Below are positions 42,296 to 51,773 of a stretch of DNA of 64,000 nt, one piece after another. The translations under genes and the position numbers were made by a program. Source of the DNA: Pseudomonas sp. CFBP13508 (GTDB lineage: Bacteria > Pseudomonadota > Gammaproteobacteria > Pseudomonadales > Pseudomonadaceae); assembly GCF_005233515.1 (NCBI RefSeq), contig NZ_QFZZ01000004.1, positions 320,644 through 384,643 of the forward strand. The letters are read 5' to 3'. The first letter of the stretch is position 1. Each line of letters starts with the position of its first letter. The notes under the pieces were generated by a model. The model saw only the letters and a program-made list of their open reading frames with translations, made no database searches and had not been told where the DNA came from.

Positions 42296-43547
42296 GTTCT
42301 ACGACGTGGTCATTGCCGGTGGCGGCGTGATCGGCGCGTCCTGCGCCTACCAATTGTCCAAGCGCAAAGATCTGAAAGTTGCGCTGATTGACGCCAAGCG
42401 CCCCGGCAACGCGACCCGCGCTTCGGCTGGCGGTTTGTGGGCGATCGGCGAGTCGGTCGGCCTCGGCTGCGGGGTGATTTTCTTTCGCATGATGTCGGCC
42501 AACCGCAAGCGCGAAACCCAGGGCGCAGCGGTGGCGGTGGACGCCAGTACGCCGCATATCTTGCCGGCGTCGTTTTTCGATTTTGCCTTGCAGTCCAACG
42601 CGCTGTACCCGGCGCTGCACCGCGAGCTGAAAGACAATCACGGCATGGATTGCAAGTTCGAGAAGACCGGATTGAAATTCGTGATCTATGACGACGAAGA
42701 TCGGCTCTACGCCGAGCACATCGTCGGCTGCATTCCGCATCTGGCCGATCAGGTGCGCTGGCTCGATCAGGCGGCGTTGCGCGCGGCTGAACCGAGTGTC
42801 AGCCATGAGGCGCGCGGGGCGCTGGAGTTTCTCTGCGACCATCAGGTCAGCCCGTTCCGCCTCGCTGACGCCTACATGGAAGGCGCACGGCAGAACGGCG
42901 TCGACATCTTCGTCAACACCAACGTCACCGGCGTGTTGCATCACGGCACTCGCGTCACTGGTGTGCAGACAGCGGAGGCGGGGGTGTTTCACTGCAAGAC
43001 GCTGATCAACGCCGCCGGCGCCTGGGCGGCGGATTTGAGCGAGTGGGCGACGGGGATTCGTATTCCGGTGAAACCGGTGAAAGGGCAGATCCTGCTGACC
43101 GAGCGCATGCCGAAAATCCTCAACGGCTGCCTCACCACCAGCGATTGCTACGTGGCGCAGAAGGACAACGGCGAAATCCTTATCGGCAGTACCACCGAGG
43201 ACAAAGGCTTCGACGTCACCACCACCTACCCGGAAATCGCCGGGCTGGTGCAGGGCGCGGTGCGCTGTCTGCCGGAGCTTGTGGACGTCAATCTGAAGCG
43301 CACCTGGGCGGGGCTACGTCCTGGGTCGCCGGATGAGTTGCCGATTCTCGGTCCGATGCGTGGGGTCGAGGGTTATCTGAATGCTTGCGGGCACTTCCGC
43401 ACCGGCATTCTGACCTCGGCGATTACCGGGGTGTTGCTGGATAAACTGGTGAATAACGAACCGCTGCCGCTGGATATCACGCCGTTTCTGGCGGATCGGT
43501 TTGCGGTTGCAGCCGTCGAGCCTGCGCCCACGCTGGAACTGGCCTGA
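42288..43547 (+). CDS. hcnC: Hydrogen cyanide synthase subunit HcnC (FAD-dependent amine oxidase type)
   Basis: HcnC is the 419-residue glycine-oxidising flavoprotein. It has the FAD motif VVIAGGGVIGASCAYQLSK at the start and D-amino-acid-oxidase-type features (GGLWAIGESVGL, NAAGAWAADLSEW, GLRPGSPDELPILGP). It begins with ATG 42288 inside the end of hcnB, so the three genes are translationally linked. It ends before a REPIN at 43558. With HcnA and HcnB it forms the active complex at the inner membrane. Confidence 0.94.
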   Translation: MSKFYDVVIAGGGVIGASCAYQLSKRKDLKVALIDAKRPGNATRASAGGLWAIGESVGLGCGVIFFRMMSANRKRETQGAAVAVDASTPHILPASFFDFALQSNALYPALHRELKDNHGMDCKFEKTGLKFVIYDDEDRLYAEHIVGCIPHLADQVRWLDQAALRAAEPSVSHEARGALEFLCDHQVSPFRLADAYMEGARQNGVDIFVNTNVTGVLHHGTRVTGVQTAEAGVFHCKTLINAAGAWAADLSEWATGIRIPVKPVKGQILLTERMPKILNGCLTTSDCYVAQKDNGEILIGSTTEDKGFDVTTTYPEIAGLVQGAVRCLPELVDVNLKRTWAGLRPGSPDELPILGPMRGVEGYLNACGHFRTGILTSAITGVLLDKLVNNEPLPLDITPFLADRFAVAAVEPAPTLELA

Positions 43548-43557
43548 CCCAATCCCC

Positions 43558-43646
43558 TGTGGGAGCGAGCCTGCTCGCGAATGCAATCTGTCAGTGAAGT
43601 ATTGGGTGACTGACACGACGCTTTCGCGAGCAGGCTCGCTCCCACA
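43558..43646. repeat. REPIN (89 bp)
   Basis: Perfect 24-bp arms at 43558-43581 and 43623-43646 enclose a spacer with GTCAGTG and GACTGAC. It sits between the convergent hcnC and Kef-type antiporter genes. Confidence 0.93.
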
Positions 43647-43668
43647 GTTGGATCTGCGCAAGGCACGA

Positions 43669-45477
43669 TCAGGACTTGCGCGCTTCTTCTTCGAGCTGAT
43701 CCGATTCAAACAGTTTGGCCAGTTCCGCCCGGGCTTCCTGGGCGGTCTGCAGGACTTTGGCGGCGTCGTCGTAGACGGCGTGTTGCGCCTCCAGCACCTG
43801 TTCGTCGTGATGCTTGAAACGCTTGATCCGCGCATCGGCCTGGGCTTGGGTCAGACCGAGGCCGACCAGCGTGCGCCGGCTCATTTCCAGGCTCGAATAA
43901 TAGGTCTCACGAATCGCTTCCGCGCCGACATCCACCAGGCGATGCACGTGCTGACGGTTACGCGCGCGGGCGATGATTTTCATGTGCGGATAGAGCTTGT
44001 GCACCACTTCGGCAGTCTTGATGTTGGTCTCCGGATCGTCCGTGGCAATGACAAAATATTCCGCTTCGCCAACCTTCGCCGCGTGAAGGATTTCCGGGCG
44101 CATCGGGTCGCCGTAGAACACTGGCACACCGCCGAAGCTGCGCGACAGTTCGATGGTTTCCACCGAGGTGTCCAGCGCAACGAACTTGATGTTCTGCGCG
44201 CGCAGAATCCGCGCCACGATCTGGCCCATCCTGCCCATGCCGGCAATCACTACGCGTGGCGCTTCGGTGTCGATTTCGCGGAATTTCTCCGGCACTTCCA
44301 CCGGCTGTACTTTCGGACTGACCAGCCGTGCGCAGATCAACAGCAACAACGGCGTCAGCGCCATTGACAGGGTGATGGTCAGCACCAGCAGGTCGTACAG
44401 ACGCGGCTCGAACAGGCCTTGATCGCGGCCGATCTTGAACACCACAAACGCAAACTCACCGCCGGCAGCGAGGACGATGCCGAGGCGAATTGCGCTGATT
44501 TTGTTCAATCCTCCTGCCAGACGTCCGACGACGAACAGCAGCGGCAATTTCAGACCGATCAGCAGCAGAGTCAGTCCCAACACGGTGATCGGCGCGCTCA
44601 ACAACAGGCTGAGATTGGCGCCCATGCCGACGCTGATGAAAAACAGCCCGAGCAGCAGGCCCTTGAACGGTTCGATCTGCGCTTCCAGCTCATGCCGGTA
44701 TTCCGAGTCCGCCAGCAGCAGACCGGCGAGAAAAGCGCCCAACGCCATCGACACACCGACCAGATCCATCAGCCACGCCGTGCCGATCACCACCAGCAAC
44801 GCGGTGGCGGTGGACACTTCCGGCAGCCCGGTTTTCGCCACCACGCGGAACACCGGACGCAGCAGATACCGCCCGCCGATCACCACCACGGCAATGCCGC
44901 CAAGCACCTGCAAGCTGTGACGAATATCGTCGGCGGTGCTGGTGTGGTGATCGACGCCGGCGAGCATCGGCACCAAGGCAATCAGCGGAATCGCGGCGAT
45001 GTCCTGGAACAGCAGAATCGCAAATGCCAGGCGTCCATGGGGGCTGGTCAGTTCCTTGCGTTCGGCGAGGCTTTGCAGGCCGAACGCCGTGGAGGAGAGC
45101 GCCAGACCGAGGCCCAGCACGATGGCGCTGTTCAGCGGCTGGCCGAACACCGACAGTGCCAGCACGCCGATCACCGATGCGGTCAACAGCACCTGCGCCA
45201 GACCGACGCCGAACACCGATTTGCGCATCACCCACAAGCGGCGCGGCGACAGCTCCAGGCCGATGATGAACAGCAGCAACACCACGCCCAGCTCGGAGAT
45301 AAGCGCAACGCTTTGCGGGTTGCCGATCAGGCCGAGCACCGACGGGCCGATGATCACCCCGGCAAACAGATAACCGAGCACAGCGCCCAGTTGCAGACGT
45401 TTGGCCAAAGGCACGGTGAGCACGGCCGCGAACAGAAACACGACAGCGGCTTGCAACAGATTGCCTTCATGGGGCAT
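43669..45477 (-). CDS. Kef-type potassium:proton antiporter (CPA2 with TrkA-N domain)
   Basis: This 602-residue inner-membrane protein has an N-terminal CPA2 domain of about twelve helices (about 1-375, with AVLGYLFAGVIIGPSVLGLI and LLLFIIGLELSPRRLW, and the SSTAFGLQSLAERKEL and FQDIAAIPLIALVP helices). It has a TrkA-N (RCK) NAD(H)-binding domain (about 410-530, VVIAGMGRMGQIVARILRAQ). It has an extra C-terminal coiled-coil tail rich in Gln and Glu. Homologues extrude K+ in response to glutathione adducts or pH. The gene stands alone, with AGGAG before the ATG at 45477. Confidence 0.9.
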   Translation of the reverse strand: MPHEGNLLQAAVVFLFAAVLTVPLAKRLQLGAVLGYLFAGVIIGPSVLGLIGNPQSVALISELGVVLLLFIIGLELSPRRLWVMRKSVFGVGLAQVLLTASVIGVLALSVFGQPLNSAIVLGLGLALSSTAFGLQSLAERKELTSPHGRLAFAILLFQDIAAIPLIALVPMLAGVDHHTSTADDIRHSLQVLGGIAVVVIGGRYLLRPVFRVVAKTGLPEVSTATALLVVIGTAWLMDLVGVSMALGAFLAGLLLADSEYRHELEAQIEPFKGLLLGLFFISVGMGANLSLLLSAPITVLGLTLLLIGLKLPLLFVVGRLAGGLNKISAIRLGIVLAAGGEFAFVVFKIGRDQGLFEPRLYDLLVLTITLSMALTPLLLLICARLVSPKVQPVEVPEKFREIDTEAPRVVIAGMGRMGQIVARILRAQNIKFVALDTSVETIELSRSFGGVPVFYGDPMRPEILHAAKVGEAEYFVIATDDPETNIKTAEVVHKLYPHMKIIARARNRQHVHRLVDVGAEAIRETYYSSLEMSRRTLVGLGLTQAQADARIKRFKHHDEQVLEAQHAVYDDAAKVLQTAQEARAELAKLFESDQLEEEARKS

Positions 45478-45556
45478 TGGAACGACTCCTGACTACGGGT
45501 ACGGCGGGGGTGACAAGGATAAGGGTTCAATCAATTTGAGATCCACCAACGATCCT

Positions 45557-45648
45557 TGTAGGAGCTGACGAGTGCAACGAGGCTGCGATCTTTTGATCTT
45601 CGGTTACCGCCAAAAGATCGCAGCCTCGTTGCACTCGTCAGCTCCTAC
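45557..45648. repeat. Inverted repeat of the GCTGCGATCTTTTG family with long arms
   Basis: The arms at 45558-45595 and 45611-45648 are 38-bp perfect reverse complements (core GAGGCTGCGATCTTTTG), with a 15-bp spacer. The outer part differs from the elements at 1409 and 55379 (CTGACGAGTGCAACGAGG instead of CTGCCGAAGG), so the family has at least two subtypes here. Confidence 0.92.
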
Positions 45649-45729
45649 GACGGATCTTCATGTGCTCTGTAATAATTTGCATCAACTGGTTACATTTATA
45701 ACCCCTGCGCATCAATTTCCGGAAACGCC

Positions 45730-46644
45730 ATGGCAATCAACTTCGACCTCAACGACCTGCAAGCCTTTCGCGCGGTGGTCGAGCAGGGCAGTTTTCGCAA
45801 GGCTGCCGACACCGTGCGCCTGTCGCAACCGGCGCTGAGCCGGCGCATCGAAAAGCTCGAAGACGCCCTCGGCGTGAAACTGTTCGAGCGCACCACGCGC
45901 AAGGTCAGCCTGACCCAGGCCGGGCGCGGCTTCATGCCCAGCGTCGAGCGCTTGCTGGATGATCTCGACATTGCCTTGCTCGGCATCAGCGAAGTCGCCT
46001 CGACCCGTTTGGGGCATGTCACCGTCGCCTGCGTGCCGTCGGCGGCGTACTACTTCATGCCCCGCGTGGTCGCGCGCTATCACCAGCAGTTTCCACGGAT
46101 CAAGGTCAAAGTCCTCGATTCCAGCGCCCACGATGTGTTGAGTGCGGTGGTCAATGGCGAGGCGGATTTCGGTTTGAGTTTTCTCGGCACGCAGGATGCC
46201 AAAGTCGAGTTCGAACCGCTTGTGCAGGAGTGCTACGTTGTCGCCTGTCGTCGCGATCATCCGCTGGCCGGGCGCAGCAGCGTCAGTTGGGACGAGTTCT
46301 ATCAGCAGGATTACATCGCGCTGGACAAGACTTCGGGCAATCGCTTTCTGCTCGATCAGGCCTTGGGCGGGGTAGTGCCGCAGCGGCAGAGCATCTGCGA
46401 GACGCGGCATGTGACGACGATGATCGGCTTGGTGGAGGCGGGGCTGGGCGTGGCGGCAGTGCCGTTGATGGCGATGCCCGGGCCGGATCATCCGATCCTG
46501 ACGCGGGTGCCACTGATCGAGCCGCAGGTGATGCGCAGTGTCGGCATCATCAAGCGCCGGGATCGCACGTTGACCCCGGCGGCACTGGAACTGGAGCGGC
46601 TGGTCGTGGAAATGCGCGTCCAGCCGCCAACGATCAACGCTTGA
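45730..46644 (+). CDS. LysR-family transcriptional regulator
   Basis: The 304-residue regulator has an N-terminal winged helix (LQAFRAVVEQGSFRKAADTV, LSQPALSRRIEKLEDALGVK) and an effector domain. It is convergent with a ModA-like binding protein (11-bp tail overlap) and lies near a CitA-like transporter. LysR regulators often control neighbouring tricarboxylate uptake genes, so this transporter is a likely target; a divergent arrangement would be more usual, so this is uncertain. Effector unknown. Confidence 0.88.
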   Translation: MAINFDLNDLQAFRAVVEQGSFRKAADTVRLSQPALSRRIEKLEDALGVKLFERTTRKVSLTQAGRGFMPSVERLLDDLDIALLGISEVASTRLGHVTVACVPSAAYYFMPRVVARYHQQFPRIKVKVLDSSAHDVLSAVVNGEADFGLSFLGTQDAKVEFEPLVQECYVVACRRDHPLAGRSSVSWDEFYQQDYIALDKTSGNRFLLDQALGGVVPQRQSICETRHVTTMIGLVEAGLGVAAVPLMAMPGPDHPILTRVPLIEPQVMRSVGIIKRRDRTLTPAALELERLVVEMRVQPPTINA

Positions 46645-47404
46645 CCGAATCCAGCCCGGTGGCCTGCACGTCAGCCTGAGCGGCCGGTGCAGCAAGGTAG
46701 GCGAGCAGGGCCTTGGCTTCTTGCGGATGCTCGGCCTTGACCGGAATGCCAGCGGCAAAACGCGTCACCGACTGTACCGATTCCGGAATCTTCGCGACGA
46801 AGCTCACGCCCGGCACCGGCAGCAATTCGCTGACCTGCTGGAAGCCCAACTGATAGTCGCCAGTGGCGACCACCGAACCGACCGGTATCCTGGCAATCAT
46901 TTTCGCCTTCGGTTTCAACTGGTCTTCGATGCCGAGTTTCTTGAACAGCTGCTGCTCGATATACACGCCGCTGGCGCTGTCGGAGTAGGCCACTGACTGC
47001 GCATCGAGCAGGGTTTTCTTCAGGCCGTCGACGCTGCTGATGTCCGGTTTCGCCGCGCCTTCACGCACCACCATACCGATTCGCGAATCCGCCAGTTCAA
47101 CGCGGGACGCCGGGTCGACCTTGCCCTGTTTGATCAGCTCATCAAGGGCGTAACCGACCATGATCACCACGTCGGCGTGCTCGCCGCGCGCCAGACGATT
47201 GGGAATCGCTTCCGGCGCCTTGCCCATCGACGGGCCGAGGCTGGTGGTCAGCGTGTTGCCCGTTGCGGCGGCGAATTTCGGCCCGAGGATCTTGTAGGCG
47301 GCGGTGAAACCACCGGAGGTCATCACGCTGAGTTCTTCGGCCTGGGCCGCGAAGTTGAACGCGAGACCGGCGAGCAGGGCGGTGACAGTAAAAAGTTTTT
47401 TCAT
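46634..47404 (-). CDS. Orphan substrate-binding protein (ModA-like)
   Basis: The 256-residue periplasmic binding protein has signal peptide MKKLFTVTALLAGLAFNFAA, then ELSVMTSGGFTAAYKILGPK and the DVVIMVGYALDELIKQGKV segment resembling ModA-type type-II binding proteins. No permease or ATPase follows. It starts 12 bases after the MFS gene stop on the same strand, so the two form an operon. A binding protein paired with a secondary transporter is unusual; it may scavenge citrate or a metal-citrate complex. This is inference. Confidence 0.8.
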   Translation of the reverse strand: MKKLFTVTALLAGLAFNFAAQAEELSVMTSGGFTAAYKILGPKFAAATGNTLTTSLGPSMGKAPEAIPNRLARGEHADVVIMVGYALDELIKQGKVDPASRVELADSRIGMVVREGAAKPDISSVDGLKKTLLDAQSVAYSDSASGVYIEQQLFKKLGIEDQLKPKAKMIARIPVGSVVATGDYQLGFQQVSELLPVPGVSFVAKIPESVQSVTRFAAGIPVKAEHPQEAKALLAYLAAPAAQADVQATGLDSVKR

Positions 47405-47416
47405 GGCGAGTTTTCC

Positions 47417-48709
47417 TCAGGCCGCGACAGGTTGCAGACGACCACCGGCACGGCGGTACAGGTAAAGCGTGGCGCACAGCGCGCACAGCGCACCGATGCT
47501 CATCCAATAACCTGGCGCGGCTTTGTCGCCGGTGTACTGGATCAGGAAAGTCGACATCGCCGGGGTGAAACCGCCGAAGATCGCCGTGGCCAGGCTGTAG
47601 GCCAGGGAGAAACCGGCGACGCGCACTTCCACCGGCATGATTTCGGTCAGCGCCGGAATCATAGCGCCGTTGTACAAGCCATAGATGAACGACAGCCACA
47701 GCAGCGACAGCAGCATGTTGGTGAAGCTCGGCGCCTGCACCAGGAACGACAGCGCCGGATAAGTCGTGGCCAGCGCCAGCAAGGCCATGCCGATCAGTAC
47801 CGGACGACGGCCGATACGGTCGGACAACGCACCGCCAATCGGCAGCCAGAAGAAGTTCGACACACCCACCAGCAGCGTCACCAGCAGCGCGTCGGAAGTG
47901 CTCAGGTGCAGCACGGTTTTACCGAAGGTCGGTGCGTACACGGTGATCAGGTAGAACGCGGTGGTGGTCAACGCGACCATCAACATCCCGCCGAGCACCA
48001 CGCCCCAGTTCTGGCCGAGGGTGCGGAATACTTCGCGCATGCTCGGGCGATGTTTGCGCGCGGCGAACTCTTCGGTTTCCGCCAGATTGCGGCGCAGGAA
48101 GAAGATGAACGGGACGATCATGCAACCGACGAAAAACGGAATACGCCAGCCCCAGGCGGCCACGGCTTGCGGCTCCATCCACTGGTTCAGACCGTAGCCC
48201 AGCGCGGCAGCAACGATGATCGCCACTTGCTGACTGGCCGACTGCCAAGCAGTGAAAAAGCCTTTGCGGCCCGGCGTGGCGATCTCGGACAGATACACCG
48301 AAACACCACCGAGTTCCGCGCCGGCGGAGAAGCCTTGCAGCAACCGCCCGATCAACACCAGCGCCGGAGCGAACAGGCCAATGGTTTCGTATCCGGGCAC
48401 CAGCACAATCAATATCGTGCCGCTGGCCATGATCGACAAGGTGACGATCAGACCTTTGCGCCGGCCGACGTCATCGATGTACGCGCCGAGCACAATGGCG
48501 CCGAGCGGACGCATCAGGAAGCCTGCGCCAAACACCGCAAAAGTCATCATCAGGGAGGCGAACTCGCTGCTCGCCGGGAAGAACACCGCCGCGATCTGCG
48601 TGGCGTAGAAGCCGAACAGAAAGAAGTCGAACTGTTCGAGGAAGTTGCCCGAGGTTACCCGGAAGATGGCACCGGCCCGCGAGCCGTTGGTTGGGATTGA
48701 GGCTGTCAT
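47417..48709 (-). CDS. MFS citrate/proton symporter (CitA/TcuC-like)
   Basis: This is a 430-residue MFS transporter with twelve hydrophobic segments. The early region [20 protein letters not shown], the [20 protein letters not shown] loop and [16 protein letters not shown] closely recall the Salmonella CitA/TcuC group, which import citrate or tricarballylate with protons. Start at ATG 48709; the longer frame to 48760 is less likely. It is the first gene of an operon with the ModA-like binding protein. A LysR gene lies downstream in convergent orientation. Substrate inferred by family. Confidence 0.88.
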   Translation of the reverse strand: MTASIPTNGSRAGAIFRVTSGNFLEQFDFFLFGFYATQIAAVFFPASSEFASLMMTFAVFGAGFLMRPLGAIVLGAYIDDVGRRKGLIVTLSIMASGTILIVLVPGYETIGLFAPALVLIGRLLQGFSAGAELGGVSVYLSEIATPGRKGFFTAWQSASQQVAIIVAAALGYGLNQWMEPQAVAAWGWRIPFFVGCMIVPFIFFLRRNLAETEEFAARKHRPSMREVFRTLGQNWGVVLGGMLMVALTTTAFYLITVYAPTFGKTVLHLSTSDALLVTLLVGVSNFFWLPIGGALSDRIGRRPVLIGMALLALATTYPALSFLVQAPSFTNMLLSLLWLSFIYGLYNGAMIPALTEIMPVEVRVAGFSLAYSLATAIFGGFTPAMSTFLIQYTGDKAAPGYWMSIGALCALCATLYLYRRAGGRLQPVAA

Positions 48710-48867
48710 TGAAAAGTACTCCACCGCTTTTATGACGTGCGCTACGGAGAAGCGGCGCACGGTTTTTATTGAGGTGGATGGTGGCGCAGATGTAACAATC
48801 TGTTAATTGCATTGTTGGCATGGATTGATGCGTGGAGCGGATCAATGGCTTCAGTGCTTGGCGCTTT

Positions 48868-48957
48868 TGTGGGAGCGAGCCTGCTCGCGAAGGCATTCTC
48901 TCAGATGGAAACGATGGCGGATGTGCCGGCGTATTCGCGAGCGGGCTCGCTCCCACA
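48868..48957. repeat. REPIN (90 bp) inside a 485-bp gene-free gap
   Basis: Arms at 48868-48891 and 48934-48957 (one diverged base) form a 90-bp REPIN. The gap 48710-49194 also contains a diverged REP copy around 49000-49083 (TGTGGGAGCTGCGGTGCGAC). Nothing else in the gap looks like a gene. Confidence 0.88.
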
Positions 48958-49194
48958 GGGGATCGGTGGTGATCAGAGAATCAGCGTCCGCCAAGTCTTG
49001 TGGGAGTGGAGCTCAGGTCAAAAACTGTGGTGTAACACCAACCCTGTGGGAGCTGCGGTGCGACGATTCGAGTTGCCAGCGATGGCGGTCTGATGGACAA
49101 GGCCTCTTACGGCCACCTCCAGCAAAAAACAAGGAATGTTTCCCGCGCCGCGCAGTCGGAGTTCAGGTACTACCTATCTGAAAGAGGTTCACCG

Positions 49195-49503
49195 ATGAAC
49201 AGCAAAACCCTAATCGCCAGCATGGCCCTCGTCGCCGGCATTGCCGGGATCACGCCCATTGTTCAAGCGGCGCAAACCTCCAGCGATCCCTCTGTGCAAT
49301 CGCCGACCAGCGACCGCCAACTGAAGGTCAACGACCGCGCGCCGGAAATGTACCAGCGCGAAGACAAGGCTCTGAAGAACTGGAAAGCCAAAGGTCTGAA
49401 AGCACCGATCGAGCAGGCACAGTGGGTGCAGATCAACGACAAGTACGTAATGGTGATGATCACCAACGGCACGATTGTCGAGATGCAGCCGGTCGAGAAA
49501 TAG
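49195..49503 (+). CDS. Small periplasmic RcnB-like protein
   Basis: The 102-residue precursor has a signal peptide (MNSKTLIASMALVAGIAGIT, cleaved near VQAAQ). The mature part LKAPIEQAQWVQINDKYVMV followed by MITNGTIVEM resembles the small RcnB-type periplasmic proteins linked to nickel/cobalt homeostasis or stress, but a metal site is not evident. It starts at ATG 49195 after AAAGAGG. It stands opposite the emfourin gene, whose stop is 22 bases away. Function uncertain. Confidence 0.75.
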   Translation: MNSKTLIASMALVAGIAGITPIVQAAQTSSDPSVQSPTSDRQLKVNDRAPEMYQREDKALKNWKAKGLKAPIEQAQWVQINDKYVMVMITNGTIVEMQPVEK

Positions 49504-49524
49504 CTTGACCGCGGGGGAGAGCGT

Positions 49525-49836
49525 TTACAGAAGCTCTCCCTTGTCCCACAGACTCACTAATTCCCCCGGCGCCCGATCCTCCGGCACCTTCAACACCATT
49601 TCCCCGGACTGATAGCGCACTTCAATCTGGTAGAAGCGCTGATCCCCACGTCCCGATTCGCTGCTATCGAGTGGCAGGCAACCCTCAAGCACCGAGCAGA
49701 TCCTTGAACGCTGACTGATATCGCACTGGGCAAATTCGATTTCCCGTGGGCGGCTCAGGCTGTGAATCGCTGCAACGCCACCCTGGCGAGATACGCGCAA
49801 AACGGAATCTTTATCCAGCTCGGGTAGCGTTTTCAT
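49525..49836 (-). CDS. Protealysin inhibitor emfourin (M4 metalloprotease inhibitor)
   Basis: This 103-residue protein lies 14 bases after the protealysin gene on the same strand. The emfourin family is known to be a tight inhibitor of protealysin, encoded in the same operon in Serratia. Here the protein has no signal peptide, has two cysteines (FAQCDISQRSRICSV), and ends DKGELL. The ribosome site GAGGAGG precedes the ATG at 49836. The assignment rests on the operon position with protealysin and the size; inhibition would need testing. Confidence 0.78.
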   Translation of the reverse strand: MKTLPELDKDSVLRVSRQGGVAAIHSLSRPREIEFAQCDISQRSRICSVLEGCLPLDSSESGRGDQRFYQIEVRYQSGEMVLKVPEDRAPGELVSLWDKGELL

Positions 49837-49850
49837 ACAGCCTCCTCGGA

Positions 49851-50897
49851 TTATTCGATACCGACCTGTGCCCAGGCTTGCTGCACTGTGTCGGCTGCTT
49901 CGGTGCCGAAGCGCCGGTCAGCGTGGTCGATCGTCAGTTTCGCGAACGCGTCGAACGTTGCGTCCTGTTTCAAACGGTCATCACACAGCGTGTCGTACCA
50001 GACGCGTCCGGCTTTTTCCCAGGCGAAGCAGCCAAACGCTTGGGCTGCCAGGTAAAACGCGCGGTTGGGAATGCCGGAGTTGATGTGTACGCCACCATTG
50101 TCTTCGCTGGTGATGACGAACTTGCGCATGTGATCCGGTTGCGGATCCTTGCCCAGCATCGGGTCGTCGTATGCCGTGCCGGGGTGCGACATCGAGCGCA
50201 GGCCCTTGCCTTGGATCTGTGGCATCAGCAGGTCGGCGCCGATCAACCAGTCTGCCTGCTCGGCGGTTTCGCCGAGGGTGTATTGCTTGGTCAACACGCC
50301 GAATACGTCCGAGAGCGACTCGTTCAACGCGCCGGACTGGTTGGCATAAATCAGCCCGGCTTCGCTTTCGGTGACGCCGTGGGCCAGTTCATGGCCGATG
50401 ACGTCGAGCGAGCGAGTGAAGCGCTGGAAGATTTCGCCATCGCCGTCACCGAAGACCATCTGCGCGCCGTTCCAGAATGCGTTCTCGTAGCCCTGGCCAT
50501 AATGCACGCTGCCGATCAGCGCGAATCCCTGATTGTCGATCGAGTCGCGACCGAGCACCTTCCAGAAGAAATCATAGCTGGCGCCCAGCGCATCGTAAGC
50601 CTCGTCGACCGCCGGGTCCCCCGATGCCGGCTGGCCCTCGAGGCGCACCGGCATGCCCGGCAAGAGCATTTTGTTCTGCGCATCATGCACGCTGCGCCGC
50701 GCCAGGCCAGGCTTGCTCGCCTCCGGCAGAATCGCCCGCGCCGGCGGTTCCGAAGGGCGACCGGGGTTGGGCAGCAGGCTGCGCACGTGGTTGAGCGTCT
50801 GCATCGCGGCGTTGCGCTGCGGCTCGGAACCGTGAGCAATGATGCGGTTGAGAATGTAGGGCGGGATGAAACTGCGCAGCAATCGAGAGTCGGTCAT
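49851..50897 (-). CDS. Protealysin-like M4 metalloprotease
   Basis: This 348-residue zinc metalloprotease has HELAHG (His169, Glu170, His173), third ligand Glu193 in NQSGALNESLSDVFG, and the downstream GGVHINSGIPNRAFY with catalytic-type His. The protein lacks a signal peptide and has the short protealysin-type propeptide (SFIPPYILNRII, residues 9-20) in place of the long thermolysin propeptide. Protealysin-like proteases in Serratia help invasion of eukaryotic cells. It starts at ATG 50897 after AAGGA and is followed by its inhibitor gene. Confidence 0.88.
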   Translation of the reverse strand: MTDSRLLRSFIPPYILNRIIAHGSEPQRNAAMQTLNHVRSLLPNPGRPSEPPARAILPEASKPGLARRSVHDAQNKMLLPGMPVRLEGQPASGDPAVDEAYDALGASYDFFWKVLGRDSIDNQGFALIGSVHYGQGYENAFWNGAQMVFGDGDGEIFQRFTRSLDVIGHELAHGVTESEAGLIYANQSGALNESLSDVFGVLTKQYTLGETAEQADWLIGADLLMPQIQGKGLRSMSHPGTAYDDPMLGKDPQPDHMRKFVITSEDNGGVHINSGIPNRAFYLAAQAFGCFAWEKAGRVWYDTLCDDRLKQDATFDAFAKLTIDHADRRFGTEAADTVQQAWAQVGIE

Positions 50898-51028
50898 CTA
50901 AGCATCCTTGTCGTCATACGATGTCGATACACATGTGAGCGGCAAGGCGTGTTTTCGGTTCCATGGATTGCCATCGACGCCGGATTCTGCGAAAAACGCC
51001 GCCTGCGAACATCTCGAGAGCCAACGAC

Positions 51029-51367
51029 ATGACAGACGAACTGCAAATCATCGACCTGCAACCGGGCGACGGCAAAGCCGCGGTGAAAGGCGCGCTGATC
51101 ACCACCCAATACACCGGCTGGCTGGAAGACGGCACCGAATTCGACTCGTCCTGGAGCCGAGGCAAACCGTTTCAGTGCGTGATCGGCACTGGCCGCGTGA
51201 TCAAAGGCTGGGATCAGGGGCTGCTGGGCATGCAGGTCGGCGGCAAACGTAAATTGCTGGTACCGGCGCATCTGGGATACGGCGAGCGGACCATGGGTAA
51301 GATTCCGCCGAATTCGAATCTGGTGTTTGAAATTGAGTTGTTGGAGGTTTTGACGCGGGAGGATTGA
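51029..51367 (+). CDS. FKBP-type peptidyl-prolyl cis-trans isomerase
   Basis: This 112-residue single-domain FKBP catalyses prolyl isomerisation in the cytoplasm. The substrate pocket is visible in TTQYTGWLEDGTEFDSSW, VIKGWDQGLLGMQVGGKRKL, PAHLGYGERTMGKIPPNS and LVFEIELLEV. No signal peptide is seen with the ATG at 51029. It is divergent from the protealysin gene. The length equals that of other minimal FKBPs. Confidence 0.93.
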   Translation: MTDELQIIDLQPGDGKAAVKGALITTQYTGWLEDGTEFDSSWSRGKPFQCVIGTGRVIKGWDQGLLGMQVGGKRKLLVPAHLGYGERTMGKIPPNSNLVFEIELLEVLTRED

Positions 51368-51429
51368 GGTCTGAGGAACGTGCGTCTGGATGAAGCCACC
51401 CTCATCCAAACGCCTGCAACTCCGGATGC

Positions 51430-51765
51430 TCAGGTGAACATCTCTATATCGTCAATCGTGTCCTGAATGATGCCCTGCAATGAGGGCATCCGACGCCTTA
51501 CGTTCTCAAGGGCAGGCAAAACGGTTTCGGTATCCAGTCTTCCATGCCGACGAGCGATATGGCCCAGGGCGGTGATGGCAGATGCAGCAATCGCCTCGGT
51601 TTTGCTGGAGAGGTATTGGAGGCAGATCGCCTGAGCCCACACTGGATCTTCTTCGCTCATACCAATCGACACTAGGCCCGTTACCACATTTTCGGCGACG
51701 CCACTTGCAATGCGTGTCATCGCCGCGTCGCGGGAAATGGATGGATCCTGGTAGATGATGCTCAC
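51430..51765 (-). CDS. Possible second immunity protein (HEAT-repeat-like)
   Basis: This 111-residue protein starts with GTG at 51765 (SIIYQDPSISRDAAMTRIAS) and contains two short alpha-helical repeats of the HEAT/ARM kind (DPVWAQAICLQYLSSKTEAI and SAITALGHIARRHGRLDTET). Such helical solenoids occur among immunity proteins of polymorphic toxin loci. It follows the S6-type immunity gene by eight bases on the same strand. It belongs to the same A/T-richer island. No toxin partner other than the upstream E3-type toxin is seen. The role is inferred from position. Confidence 0.62.
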   Translation of the reverse strand: MSIIYQDPSISRDAAMTRIASGVAENVVTGLVSIGMSEEDPVWAQAICLQYLSSKTEAIAASAITALGHIARRHGRLDTETVLPALENVRRRMPSLQGIIQDTIDDIEMFT

Positions 51766-51773
51766 CGTCGACG

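Noticed and set aside
47177..48700. 507-codon plus-strand frame antisense to the CitA-like gene
   Set aside because: Gln/Arg/His-rich shadow of the MFS gene; no start signal or domain.
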